Part shown: piece by piece, positions 7,954 to 16,629 of the stretch
Layout of the letters: each line of letters opens with the position of its first letter
Numbering within the stretch: position 1 is the first letter of the stretch
From: Stieleria maiorica
GTDB lineage: Bacteria > Planctomycetota > Planctomycetia > Pirellulales > Pirellulaceae
Assembly: GCF_008035925.1 (NCBI RefSeq)
Contig: NZ_CP036264.1
Location: forward strand, 1,771,409 to 1,835,408
Direction of reading: 5' to 3'
Length of the DNA: 64,000 nt
Position numbers and translations under genes: made by a program
The notes under the pieces: generated by a model
Told to the model about the DNA's origin: nothing
Database searches by the model: none
Seen by the model: the letters and a program-made list of their open reading frames with translations, nothing else

Positions 7954-10145
7954 TGCGACATCGACCCTTTTTTTGCGGCGCCGGTGCGCGCGTCGCAGTC
8001 CGCCCCCTGCACTGCGGGTTGATCTCCCTGTGCGTCTTGATCGGGATTTCCGGTGGCAAACTGAATGCACAACTGCCCGTGATCGCTTTGCGATCGCTGT
8101 CCCAATCGTTTTATGCACCCGGGGAAACATACGAAGTCACGGTCACCGAGGGGGCGAACACCGACGAAGTTGTCGAACTCGTTTTTTCCCATCCGGGCAT
8201 CACCGCCACGCTGGTCAAGGGACCGCCTCGGCCGCTGACCACGACTGGGGTGCCACAGCACGGAAAGTTCAGTGTGGCGGTCGCGTCCGATGTCCCGGCG
8301 GGACGTTATGAAGCCCGCGCGGTCGGCCGCTTTGGGATTTCCAACCCGCGCTCGGTCGTGGTTCAAAACGGCGTCCAGGTCGTTTCGGCGGTGGGAAGTG
8401 ATGCGTCGACGGCAACACCCATCGAATCGGGGCAAACGTATTGCAGACATGCCTCGCCCCAGCGACGTGACTATTTTTCGTTCTCCGCCAATGCCGGAAC
8501 GCAGTACACGTTGCGGTTGATCGCACAAGCGGTCGACTCGCAATTGATCGGCGCACTGTCGATTGCTGATGCGAAGGGGCGAACGCTGGCCAGCGGGATC
8601 GGAAGCGACTACTCGGATCTGCGACTCACTTGGACCGCCACCGAAAGCGGCGTGGTGACCGTCGCGGTGCATGACGCCTTGTTTCGGGGCGGCGCGGCGT
8701 TCCAGTATGGTTTGAATGTGGTCGAAGGTTCCGCCACACCGTCATACCTTGAACCGGAGTTTCCGAAATCGATCAGCGTGCAGATGCAGGACGTACAGAC
8801 GCAGGACGTACAGACGCATGACATACAAACTGAAGATCCGGTCGCGGCCGACGAATCGGACGCGGCGGTCGAACTTGAGATTCCTGCGTTGGTGGAAGCC
8901 ACCTTTGACGGCCCCGATGACAGCGACCACTACCACTGCAAATTGGTCAAGGGACAGCCGGTTCAAATCGAAGTCGTCTCGGATCGCATCGGCCAGCCCA
9001 CCGATGCCCGGCTGATCATCGACCGAGGAAGCGTCGACGCAGCGGGCGCAGTCACTTGGCAACGCGTCGCAACGGCCGAAGACGGCCCCAACCTATCCGA
9101 TAGCATCATTCGTCTTGCCAGCGGTGATCCCGTCCTGCGGTTTCAACCGCCCGAAGACGGCGACTATCGGATCACCGTCACAGACCTGGATACTGGTCGA
9201 TCGCTCGGCGATGTCCAGCGATATCAACTCGCCATCGGCCCGCCCCGACAGGATTGGCACCTGTTGGCCTACCACGTCTATCCGCACAAGGATGCCAAGA
9301 CATCACAGCCGTCGGGATCGCATCTGATGCGTGGGGGCGCGACGACGATTCGTGTGTTTGTTTATCGCAATCAGATGTCCGGGCCGATCAAAGTCTCGAT
9401 CCCGGATCTTCCCGTTGGATTGAGTTGTCGACCCAGCTGGATCGCGGCCAACCAAAACCATGCCGACTTGGTGATCACCGCGTCGGACCAGACGCCGACA
9501 CAGCACGCCCCGCTTCAGGTGATCGGTGAAGCCAACCGGGACGGCCAAACGGAATCGCGGATCGCCAGCGCCGCGTCGGTCATCTGGCAGCAAGACGGTT
9601 ATCGGCCTACCGCACATGTGCGACTGATCGATGGGCTACAGATCGGGTCGTCGGAAATCGACACGTCTCCGATCAGCATCGCCACGGCTACTCCAGATGT
9701 TGTCACGGCAATGAAGGGCACCAAGGTCACGGTTCCGATCAAAGTGACGCGTCGTGACGGCGGTGCGGACAACATCGTCCTGAGGGCTCAGCATTTGCCG
9801 CCGGGTGTCAGCGTCGCTGAGTTGACGATTGCCAAGGACAAATCGGAGGCAGAGTGGACGATCGACGTGAAGAACAATGCGGCGGCCGGGACCTACACGT
9901 TCTGGGGTCAAGGCGAAACGAAGGTCAAGTTTGCGGTCAACCCGCAGTCACTGACACGTGAAACCGAGTACCGTGACGCCTTGAAGACGCTGCGGGCCGA
10001 TCCCAGTCGCTCCGATCAGCATGCGGAAATCGACAAAGCCATCGCGGAAGCCGACAAGCGGATCGAAACGCTAAAAACACAAACCGCCGCTCGAGATTTT
10101 ACCATCTATGTCCCGCTCCCGGCGATCACACTGGAAGTCCAGTGA
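7953..10145 (+). CDS. Exported PPC-domain (pre-peptidase-like) protein
   Basis: 730 residues with an N-terminal export signal ending near GGKLNAQLP. Two stretches resemble bacterial pre-peptidase C-terminal (PPC) beta-sandwiches: about 150-265 (YCRHASPQRRDYFSFSANAG onward) and about 300-430 (ATFDGPDDSDHYHCKLVKGQ onward, ending DGDYRITVTD). Between them is a short degenerate pentapeptide run, (M)QDVQT QDVQT HDIQT (about 276-292). No protease motif is visible. The C-terminal 60 residues look alpha-helical. Third gene of the cassette; its last codons overlap the next start (gtga at 10142-10145). A structural or carbohydrate-binding partner for its neighbours is an inference. Confidence 0.82.
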   Translation: MRHRPFFCGAGARVAVRPLHCGLISLCVLIGISGGKLNAQLPVIALRSLSQSFYAPGETYEVTVTEGANTDEVVELVFSHPGITATLVKGPPRPLTTTGVPQHGKFSVAVASDVPAGRYEARAVGRFGISNPRSVVVQNGVQVVSAVGSDASTATPIESGQTYCRHASPQRRDYFSFSANAGTQYTLRLIAQAVDSQLIGALSIADAKGRTLASGIGSDYSDLRLTWTATESGVVTVAVHDALFRGGAAFQYGLNVVEGSATPSYLEPEFPKSISVQMQDVQTQDVQTHDIQTEDPVAADESDAAVELEIPALVEATFDGPDDSDHYHCKLVKGQPVQIEVVSDRIGQPTDARLIIDRGSVDAAGAVTWQRVATAEDGPNLSDSIIRLASGDPVLRFQPPEDGDYRITVTDLDTGRSLGDVQRYQLAIGPPRQDWHLLAYHVYPHKDAKTSQPSGSHLMRGGATTIRVFVYRNQMSGPIKVSIPDLPVGLSCRPSWIAANQNHADLVITASDQTPTQHAPLQVIGEANRDGQTESRIASAASVIWQQDGYRPTAHVRLIDGLQIGSSEIDTSPISIATATPDVVTAMKGTKVTVPIKVTRRDGGADNIVLRAQHLPPGVSVAELTIAKDKSEAEWTIDVKNNAAAGTYTFWGQGETKVKFAVNPQSLTRETEYRDALKTLRADPSRSDQHAEIDKAIAEADKRIETLKTQTAARDFTIYVPLPAITLEVQ

Positions 10146-13100
10146 AGCCCCACCTCCCGCCCCTTCCCGCTGTCATGATGCGTGATCGATCATTACCAAT
10201 CGTCTTGGTACTCTGCTTCCTCGCTTCGCCTGCACCGGCGGAACAAACCGATCCCGCCGGATCGGTCAGCTACGCTCGCGACATTGCACCGATTTTGCAG
10301 CGTAACTGTCTGGCTTGTCACCGCGCGGGGCAAGCCGAGGGGGGGCTGTCGCTGGAGAGTCGCAAGGCGATCGATGCCGGCGGAGACAGTGGGGCGTTGC
10401 TGGTCGCGAAACAACCCGAATCGAGTTTATTGTACGTTCGGGCTAGCGATGACGATGACCCGATGCCGCCGGAGGACAACACGGTGGGGGCCAAGCGTTT
10501 GACGCAGGCGGAACTCTCGTTGTTGCGGACGTGGATCGAACAGGGGGCTGTGATCGATGATTTGTCGGCCGAGGATGTGATCCAGTGGCAGCCGATCGAC
10601 GATTCGGTCCGCAACAGTTACGCGCTGGCGGTTTCCCCGGATGATCGTTTGATCGCTGTGGGCCATGCCAATCGAGTGGAACTGGCCGACGCACAAACAG
10701 GTACCCTTCGCGGCACGTTGGTTGACGCAGACCTTTCGCAGGCGGGTGTCGCCGACTTCGACGTGATCCAAGCGATCGCGTTCTCACCCTTCGGTGATCG
10801 CATCGCCACCGGTGGTTTCCGCACGGTCCGGATTTGGAAGCGTCAGCCGATCGCGTCCGAGATCCCGCCCGCGTTACGGCATGCCGTCGGACCGACCGCG
10901 ATCAGCCCCGATCGGTCTGCGCTCGCGCTGGTCAATGCGATCGGTGATGTGGAAATTTGGCAGCTCGCGTCGTCGGAACAACGCGCCAGCATCAAGAGTC
11001 TTGGCGCGGTGGCGGACCTCGCCTGGTCCCATCCCCAGCGACTTGCGGTCGGATATGATCACGGCGACATCGGAATCCATGATGCTCGCTCGGGAACCTT
11101 GGTGGCGCGGGTGAAACTGGACCATGCGATCGAGTGCCTGGCGCAAAGCAGCGAATCCGACTTTACCGCCGCGCTCGGTACGGATGGGCAAGTTCGACTC
11201 TTTAACAACGATCAACCACACCCGTCGCCGGCCCTCGCGTCGATCCAGGACGCCACCGCGATCTTATTCTTCGGCCCCGGCAAGCTTGTCGTCGGCACGG
11301 CGTCGGGTGTCGCTAAGACGATTGACGTGGTTTCCGGTGACATCGCGGTCGAGCTGGACCACGGATCGGCCATCGAATCCCTCGCGATCGACCCGCCGTC
11401 CAAGACCCTCGCGACCGGCGGGCAAGGTGGGACCACGAAGTTGTGGAATCTGGAAGACGGATCACTGCAAAGGACGCTGACCGGGGACATCCAATCAGTG
11501 CTTCGGATCGCGGCGTTGGACCAAGACGTTCAACGCGAGCAGGCGTGGGTCAAGACGCTGGAGGGCAAGACGGACGAGCTGAAGAAGCTGCTGGAAAACG
11601 AGCAGGCGGCGCTGGCCAAAGTGAACGAGGCTCGTGAAAAGGCCGCTAAGGAATTTGACGAGAAAGCCAAGCAGCGAGACGACGTCGCGAAACAGATCGC
11701 CGGCAGCGAGCAGGGTATCAAAGACGCCCAGGCCAAGATCGATGCGTCCAATCAGGCTGCGGCCGATGCCGAAGCGTTGATCGCGAAAAGCAAGGCCGAG
11801 ATCGAATCGCTAAAAGCCGAACTGCAGCCGCTGGAAAAACAATCCGCGGCCGCGCTCTCGCAAGTCGAATTGGCCCAGGCCAAAGCCGACGAAGCGAACC
11901 GAATCTTGGCCGCCGCGAAACAGTCGGCCCAGGAGATCGCAGGACAAGTCGAGGAAAAGAAGACACAACTGGCATCGGTCACTAAACGCAGCGCCGACGC
12001 CGATCAAGCCCTGGTGAAGTCCAAAGCGGATGCGACCGAGGCAGTAAAACAGCTGGAGACGACCAAGGCGGCATTGGCTAAACAACGCGAGTCTCTCGCT
12101 GCGGTGGAATCGGAGGTGCAGAAGAAGCAAGCTGATGTCGCCGAACGCGAGCAAGCCTTGGTGACGGCAACCAAGACGCGTGACAAAGCCGCCGCAAACA
12201 TTCCCGCGCACCAGGATTCGCTGCGGATACGAAACAATCGCTTGGCCGATCTGCGACATCAGCACGGCGCCCTGGTCCAGCGCCAAAGTCATTCCGCCGC
12301 AATCGCGTCCATCGCACTGGATGAGGCGACGGTCACGGTCGTCGATGTCGACGGCGATGTGCGGACCTATCAACTGGCCGACGGAAAACCGCTTGAACGT
12401 CATCGCCTGCATCAACCTTTCCGCGGCACGGAGTCGGCCGATGCGTTTTTCCTGGATCAAGATCGAATGATCATCAACGAACGCAACGCGCCGCCTCAAG
12501 TGTTCGACCGACGATACCAATGGACGCTGGAGCGGACGATCGGCGGAGTGGGATCGGATTTGATTTCCGATCGCGTGACGACGTTGGATTTCCGTGGCGA
12601 TGGTCAATCGATCGCGATCGGCAGCGGGATCCCCAGTCGCCAAGGCCAGGTTCTGGTCGTCGCAGTTGCTAACGGTGACGTGTTGCGTCGATTCGACGAT
12701 CTGCACAGCGATACGGTGTTGTGCGTGCGGTTTTCGCCCGACGAGCGACTGCTGGCCACCGCGTCGGCCGACAAGACGATCCGCGTGTTGGACGTTCAGA
12801 CCGGTGGCGTCGTCGGTGCACTCGACGGACACACGCATCACGTTCTGTCGCTGTCCTGGCGACGGGACGGACGGTTGATCGCCAGCGGCAGCGCCGATGG
12901 GACGATCAAAACCTGGGACACCGAAACCGGGCAACAGAAACGCACGATCGGCGGGTTCCCCGACGAGGTCACCGCGGTGGAGTTCCTGGGCGACAGCACC
13001 CGTGTGGCCAGTAGCTGTGCCGACGGGCAGGTGCGGGTGCATGAGACCAACAACGGTGGTTCGGTTGCCGCGGCATCAGCGGCGGGCGATTTTCTGTTTA

Positions 13101-13204
13101 CGTTGGGGATCAGTGCCGGTGGTGACCGTGTGTTCGCCTCCGGGCAGACCGGCGGTGTCCATGTTTGGCAAACCGAGGGACTGAAGGCGGTGGGCAAGTG
13201 GTGA
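10142..13204 (+). CDS. PSCyt1-type CxxCH + WD40 protein with long internal coiled coil
   Basis: 1020 residues from GTG 10142, which overlaps the upstream stop; ATG 10175 (MMRDRSLPIVLVLCFLASPAPA) gives a cleaner signal peptide and may be the real start. Order: planctomycete cytochrome domain with CLACH at about 56-60 and the family's PMPPED segment; WD40-like blades about 155-450 (for example ATGGQGGTTKLWNLEDGS); a highly charged Glu/Lys/Ala coiled coil about 453-700; further WD40 blades about 720-1015 (LLATASADKTIRVLDVQTGG, IASGSADGTIKTWDTETG). The coiled coil thus interrupts the propeller(s), unusual for the family. Presumably a periplasmic scaffold that also carries a c-type haem. Last gene of the cassette; a tandem repeat array starts at its stop. 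Confidence 0.88.
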   Translation: MKPHLPPLPAVMMRDRSLPIVLVLCFLASPAPAEQTDPAGSVSYARDIAPILQRNCLACHRAGQAEGGLSLESRKAIDAGGDSGALLVAKQPESSLLYVRASDDDDPMPPEDNTVGAKRLTQAELSLLRTWIEQGAVIDDLSAEDVIQWQPIDDSVRNSYALAVSPDDRLIAVGHANRVELADAQTGTLRGTLVDADLSQAGVADFDVIQAIAFSPFGDRIATGGFRTVRIWKRQPIASEIPPALRHAVGPTAISPDRSALALVNAIGDVEIWQLASSEQRASIKSLGAVADLAWSHPQRLAVGYDHGDIGIHDARSGTLVARVKLDHAIECLAQSSESDFTAALGTDGQVRLFNNDQPHPSPALASIQDATAILFFGPGKLVVGTASGVAKTIDVVSGDIAVELDHGSAIESLAIDPPSKTLATGGQGGTTKLWNLEDGSLQRTLTGDIQSVLRIAALDQDVQREQAWVKTLEGKTDELKKLLENEQAALAKVNEAREKAAKEFDEKAKQRDDVAKQIAGSEQGIKDAQAKIDASNQAAADAEALIAKSKAEIESLKAELQPLEKQSAAALSQVELAQAKADEANRILAAAKQSAQEIAGQVEEKKTQLASVTKRSADADQALVKSKADATEAVKQLETTKAALAKQRESLAAVESEVQKKQADVAEREQALVTATKTRDKAAANIPAHQDSLRIRNNRLADLRHQHGALVQRQSHSAAIASIALDEATVTVVDVDGDVRTYQLADGKPLERHRLHQPFRGTESADAFFLDQDRMIINERNAPPQVFDRRYQWTLERTIGGVGSDLISDRVTTLDFRGDGQSIAIGSGIPSRQGQVLVVAVANGDVLRRFDDLHSDTVLCVRFSPDERLLATASADKTIRVLDVQTGGVVGALDGHTHHVLSLSWRRDGRLIASGSADGTIKTWDTETGQQKRTIGGFPDEVTAVEFLGDSTRVASSCADGQVRVHETNNGGSVAAASAAGDFLFTLGISAGGDRVFASGQTGGVHVWQTEGLKAVGKW

Positions 13205-13990
13205 ATGGAGCGGGCCGGTCGCTGACGCGTCCCGCTGGCATTGCATTCCGGTGAGCCGGTGCCCGCCTATCTCACTCGCATCTCGTTCAGGATTCGCCAG
13301 CACGTCGACCTCGTTCCAAGGCTCCGCCTTGGGACGCAATTCCCCGGTGGCTCGGCCACATGTCGCGGTCCGACGCGAGGCGGAGCCTCCAGAAAAGCGT
13401 GTTCCCAGGCAGAGCCTGGGAACAAGTGAGGGTGAATGGAGCGGGCCGGTCGCTGACGCGTCCCGCTGGCATTGCATTCCGGTGAGCCGGTGCCCGCCTA
13501 TCTCACTCGCATCTCGTTCAGGATTCGCCAGCACGTCGACCTCGTTCCAAGGCTCCGCCTTGGGACGCAATTCCCCGGTGGCTCGGCCACATGTCGCGGT
13601 CCGACGCGAGGCGGAGCCTCCAGAAGAGCGTGTTCCCAGGCAGAGCCTGGGAACAAGTGAGGGTGAAAAGGGCGGGCCGGTCGCTGACGCGTCCCGCTGG
13701 CATTGCATGCCGGTGCGCCGGTGGCCGCCTATCCCACTCGCATCTCGTTCAGGATTCGCCAGCACGTCGACCTCGTTCCAAGGCTCCGCCTTGGGACGCA
13801 ATTCCCCGGTGGCTCCGCCACATGTCGCGGTCCGACGCGAGGCGGAGCCTCTAGAAAAGCGTGTTCCCAGGCAGAGCCTGGGAACAAGTGAGGGTGAAAA
13901 GGGGCGGGCCGGTCGCTGACCGGCCTGTTGGCATTGCATACCGGTGAGCCGGTGCCCGCCTATCCCACTCGCATCTCGTTCAGGATTCGC
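13201..13990. repeat. 231-bp tandem repeat array (three full units plus a partial fourth)
   Basis: The anchor gtgaa recurs at 13201, 13432, 13663 and 13894, exactly 231 bp apart. Each unit holds ggtcgctgacgcgtcccgct, a copy of the AGE-epimerase gene 3' end (cactcgcatctcgttcagga then ttcgccagca), an imperfect palindrome ccaaggctccgccttgg, the sequence gtggctcggccacatg, and the hairpin gttcccaggcagagcctggg. The fourth unit runs straight into the real epimerase 3' end and diverges inside it. Units 1 and 2 are almost identical, unit 3 slightly diverged and unit 4 most diverged, suggesting recent expansion. Because 231 is a multiple of three, long spurious frames stay open on both strands. Confidence 0.95.
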
Positions 13991-15138
13991 CAGCATGTCA
14001 ACTGCATCCGCGGCAGATGAAACGGCCCTTTCCAAAGGTTGCCCTTCAATCGTGAACTGATGCTGCCGTCACGGTGCAGGTAACCGAACCATTCTCCGTG
14101 TTGTTGATCCGGAAAGTGCGCGTACGCCCAGTCGTGGATCTGCTGGTGCCAGGTCGCGTACTTCGCGTCGCCGGTCAATTGATAGGCCAGCAGCGTGGCG
14201 ATGATCGTCTCATTCTGCGGCCACCAGAACTTCATGTCGTGCCAGTACTCCTGGACCGGCAATCCTCGCAGGTCGACGAAATAGAGGATTCCGCCGTGTT
14301 CACTGTCCCAGCCCCGCTGCCAACTCCAATCCAACATCTGGCAACCGAGATGGACAAGTTCTTCGTCGCCGCGCAACTTGCCTTCCCACAGGATGAACCA
14401 CGCGCCCTCGATCGCATGCCCGGGCGTCAACGTTCGGCCATCAAAGTGGTCCAAAATCGCACCGTCGCCGCCGACCGTTTCCATCACACATTTCAAGTCC
14501 GGTTTCAAGTGGTATCGGCGAATCGTTTCGATGCTGCGATCGATCCACGTTTGGGCGTCCGGCAATCCGATGGAATCACGCAGCTCCTGTGCCGTCGCGA
14601 TCGTGATCATCGGGAACCCCAAAGCTCGGGTCGGCCGGGTGTCGGTGAATTTTTGCGGCGTGTTTTTTGGATCCAAATTGTGGTCGATGAATCGCCCGAA
14701 GAGTTGTCGTGCCAAGTCGGCGTAGCGTGATCGTCCGGTAGCTTTGAACAATTCACCGAAGGCGATCGCCGCAAAACTTTCGCTGAACGCATAGCGTCGT
14801 TTACGAATCGGCCCGCCATCGCGGGTGACGTGGAACCACATCCGACCGTCGCTCGGATCGAACCCGTGTTTTTCAATGAAGTCGGCGCCGGCAATCGCCA
14901 GGTCCAGCCACTGTTGGCGAGGTTCGACCTGGTTATAAAGTTCGCCCAGCAACCAAGTGAAACGCCCCTGTTGCCAAAGTCCCTTGTCGGTGTCGATCAC
15001 GGTTCCGTCATGATCCAACGACGTGATGAATCCTCCGTGCCGGCGATCGACAGCGTGCCGGATCCAGAACGGCAACGTGTCCTCCAGCAGCCCATCACGA
15101 TAGGTCTCAAGGAGCGACTGGATCCGTTCGGGGGTCAT
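13960..15138 (-). CDS. AGE family epimerase/isomerase (N-acylglucosamine 2-epimerase-like)
   Basis: 392 residues, the usual length for the (alpha/alpha)6-barrel AGE/cellobiose-2-epimerase family that interconverts sugars at C2. Family signatures: LWQQGRFTWLLGELYN near the N-terminus, HAIEGAWFILWEGK with a catalytic-type His, and EYWHDMKFWWPQNETI toward the C-terminus. The start at 15138 is favoured because its ATGA overlaps the stop of the GNAT gene; the frame is open further upstream but over that gene. Third gene of a minus-strand operon (DUF1559, GNAT, epimerase). No signal peptide, so cytoplasmic. Its last dozen codons (ending NEMRVG) are the sequence copied in the adjoining 231-bp repeat. 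Exact substrate cannot be told. Confidence 0.9.
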   Translation of the reverse strand: MTPERIQSLLETYRDGLLEDTLPFWIRHAVDRRHGGFITSLDHDGTVIDTDKGLWQQGRFTWLLGELYNQVEPRQQWLDLAIAGADFIEKHGFDPSDGRMWFHVTRDGGPIRKRRYAFSESFAAIAFGELFKATGRSRYADLARQLFGRFIDHNLDPKNTPQKFTDTRPTRALGFPMITIATAQELRDSIGLPDAQTWIDRSIETIRRYHLKPDLKCVMETVGGDGAILDHFDGRTLTPGHAIEGAWFILWEGKLRGDEELVHLGCQMLDWSWQRGWDSEHGGILYFVDLRGLPVQEYWHDMKFWWPQNETIIATLLAYQLTGDAKYATWHQQIHDWAYAHFPDQQHGEWFGYLHRDGSISSRLKGNLWKGPFHLPRMQLTCWRILNEMRVG

Positions 15139-15623
15139 TGGTTTAGCGTCAATTGAAAGTACGCGACGTCCAGCCAGCGGTCGAACTTTCGTCCGACTTC
15201 GGTGAATCGGGCGACCTCGCGAAAGCCCAGTGACTTTTGCAGTTCCATGCTCGCAACGTGCTCCGTGCACGCGCCGCCGATCAACACATGAAAACCGAGC
15301 GACGACGCTCGATCGATCAGGTCCGTCAACAGCGTTCGTCCGATGCCGCGTCGATGCCACCGGTGGTCCAGATAGAATGACACCTCGGCGGTTTCGCTGT
15401 AGGCCGGGCGTGGGTGCCACCGGGTCAGCGAGGCCCAGCCGACCACCTCGCCCGAAACACAAAAGACCGTCACGGGATGGCGATCGTCGTGTGCCCGCAG
15501 CCAGTCCAGCCGATCATCGACCGATTCCGGATCCAGATGAAACGTACAGGTCGATGTCCGCACGTAGTGATTGTAGATCTCACTGATTCGCGCGGCGTCA
15601 GATTCATTGGCCAGTCTGATCAA
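15135..15623 (-). CDS. GNAT family N-acetyltransferase (phosphinothricin-acetyltransferase-like)
   Basis: 162 residues, matching the PAT/MddA branch of GNAT. The N-terminus MIRLANESDAARISEIYNHY and the block TFHLDPESVDDRLDWL are typical of that branch; the acetyl-CoA loop is HRWHRRGIGRTLLTDLI (R/Q-x-x-G-x-G/A pattern) and the C-terminal SMELQKSLGFREVARFTEVG follows. The usual reaction is acetyl-CoA-dependent acetylation of small amines such as methionine sulfoximine analogues; the substrate here is unknown. It is flanked by four-base overlaps with DUF1559 upstream (15620-15623) and the epimerase downstream (15135-15138), so all three are probably co-translated. Confidence 0.9.
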   Translation of the reverse strand: MIRLANESDAARISEIYNHYVRTSTCTFHLDPESVDDRLDWLRAHDDRHPVTVFCVSGEVVGWASLTRWHPRPAYSETAEVSFYLDHRWHRRGIGRTLLTDLIDRASSLGFHVLIGGACTEHVASMELQKSLGFREVARFTEVGRKFDRWLDVAYFQLTLNQ

Positions 15624-16555
15624 TAGTCTTCGACGACCTCGTTGCCGTGGCGTGTGGCCAGGGCATCGTAGAGATCCGCGTCGATGTGTTCAGTAATCGC
15701 GCGGACCGAACCGTCACACAACGCGAATTGACAAAGTCCGACGTGGGGTGCGGCCAGACCTTTGTCGTCGCCGTCTTTCTGGTTCGGCCGAAACTGGGTT
15801 TCGAACAGCACCATGTGGCCGTGGTCATCGTCTAATTCGTCGGTGTCTCGGATCGCCGCGCTCCAAACGTTCTCAAACGCACTGTGTCCGCCGGCCGTCG
15901 TTTGGCTCATCGGAATCGGCCCGTTGTGGCGTTCGCCAAAGGCCAGGGTGTTGGATAGCCCGTCGATGATCGCCGAAACACGGGTGCGGCTGTTGCGATA
16001 GAAGACGCCTCGGCTGGCCGTCGGAGTGTCATCCAGATTGGTCGAGGCGTCCGCCGGCCCCCAGTTCGCGGCGTAGCTGGCTGCCGCGTATCGTTCGACC
16101 GGGTTGGAGGTGTCGTCGCGAATCACGAACGCGTCGGCGGAATAGGTATCGCTGGGGCACAAAAACACCTCCAACGGTTTCTCGCGGGCGTCCAGGTTTT
16201 CCGGCACCCACATCGGACGGTTGTAATCGAACAGGATCGCGACCTGGCTCTGCTCCAATTGGGGCAACATCGCCGCGCCCCAAGCCAGGCCCATGTGATT
16301 GGCCGGCTCCATCGCGGTGCCGCGGGGACCGGGCTTGTGCAAGTAGCCTGAGGGAAGAACTTTGAACGTCGATTCGTAATTGTGAAGTCCGAGCGCAAGT
16401 TGCTTTAAATTGTTTTGACACGACATCCGCCGGGCCGCTTCCCGAGCCGCCTGGACCGCCGGCAGCAGCAATCCGACCAGGATTCCGATGATCGCAATCA
16501 CGACCAACAGTTCGACGAGAGTGAACGCAGATCGGCGGGAAGGTAGCTGGGGCAT
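15620..16555 (-). CDS. DUF1559 family protein with prepilin-type N-terminus
   Basis: 311 residues, typical for DUF1559, a family expanded to hundreds of copies in some planctomycetes. Residues 8-32 form a classic type IV prepilin N-methylation site and helix (RRSAFTLVELLVVIAIIGIL), followed by AAREAARRMSCQNNLKQLAL. Near the C-terminus is the family's closing element (VGLCQFALCDGSVRAITEHI). A prepilin peptidase should cleave before the Phe, giving a pseudopilin-like envelope protein; function beyond that is unknown. First gene of the operon with GNAT and epimerase. The ATG at 16555 sits just before MPQLPSRR, correct spacing for a prepilin leader. Confidence 0.93.
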   Translation of the reverse strand: MPQLPSRRSAFTLVELLVVIAIIGILVGLLLPAVQAAREAARRMSCQNNLKQLALGLHNYESTFKVLPSGYLHKPGPRGTAMEPANHMGLAWGAAMLPQLEQSQVAILFDYNRPMWVPENLDAREKPLEVFLCPSDTYSADAFVIRDDTSNPVERYAAASYAANWGPADASTNLDDTPTASRGVFYRNSRTRVSAIIDGLSNTLAFGERHNGPIPMSQTTAGGHSAFENVWSAAIRDTDELDDDHGHMVLFETQFRPNQKDGDDKGLAAPHVGLCQFALCDGSVRAITEHIDADLYDALATRHGNEVVEDY

Positions 16556-16629
16556 GATGGAACAATCGCGGGCTGTGGACGATGAGAAACATTACCGACG
16601 ACGCGGACACGTTTCGTTAAGGTGACAGA

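Noticed and set aside
13251-13919. 222-codon plus-strand frame in the same array
   Set aside because: Same cause; such hairpin-repeat peptides (VPRQSLGTS-like) are a known annotation artefact.
13076-14035. 319-codon minus-strand frame through the repeat array
   Set aside because: It is kept open only because the 231-bp unit is a multiple of three; its peptide repeats with the DNA units, overlaps the ends of two real genes and has no start signal or family match.
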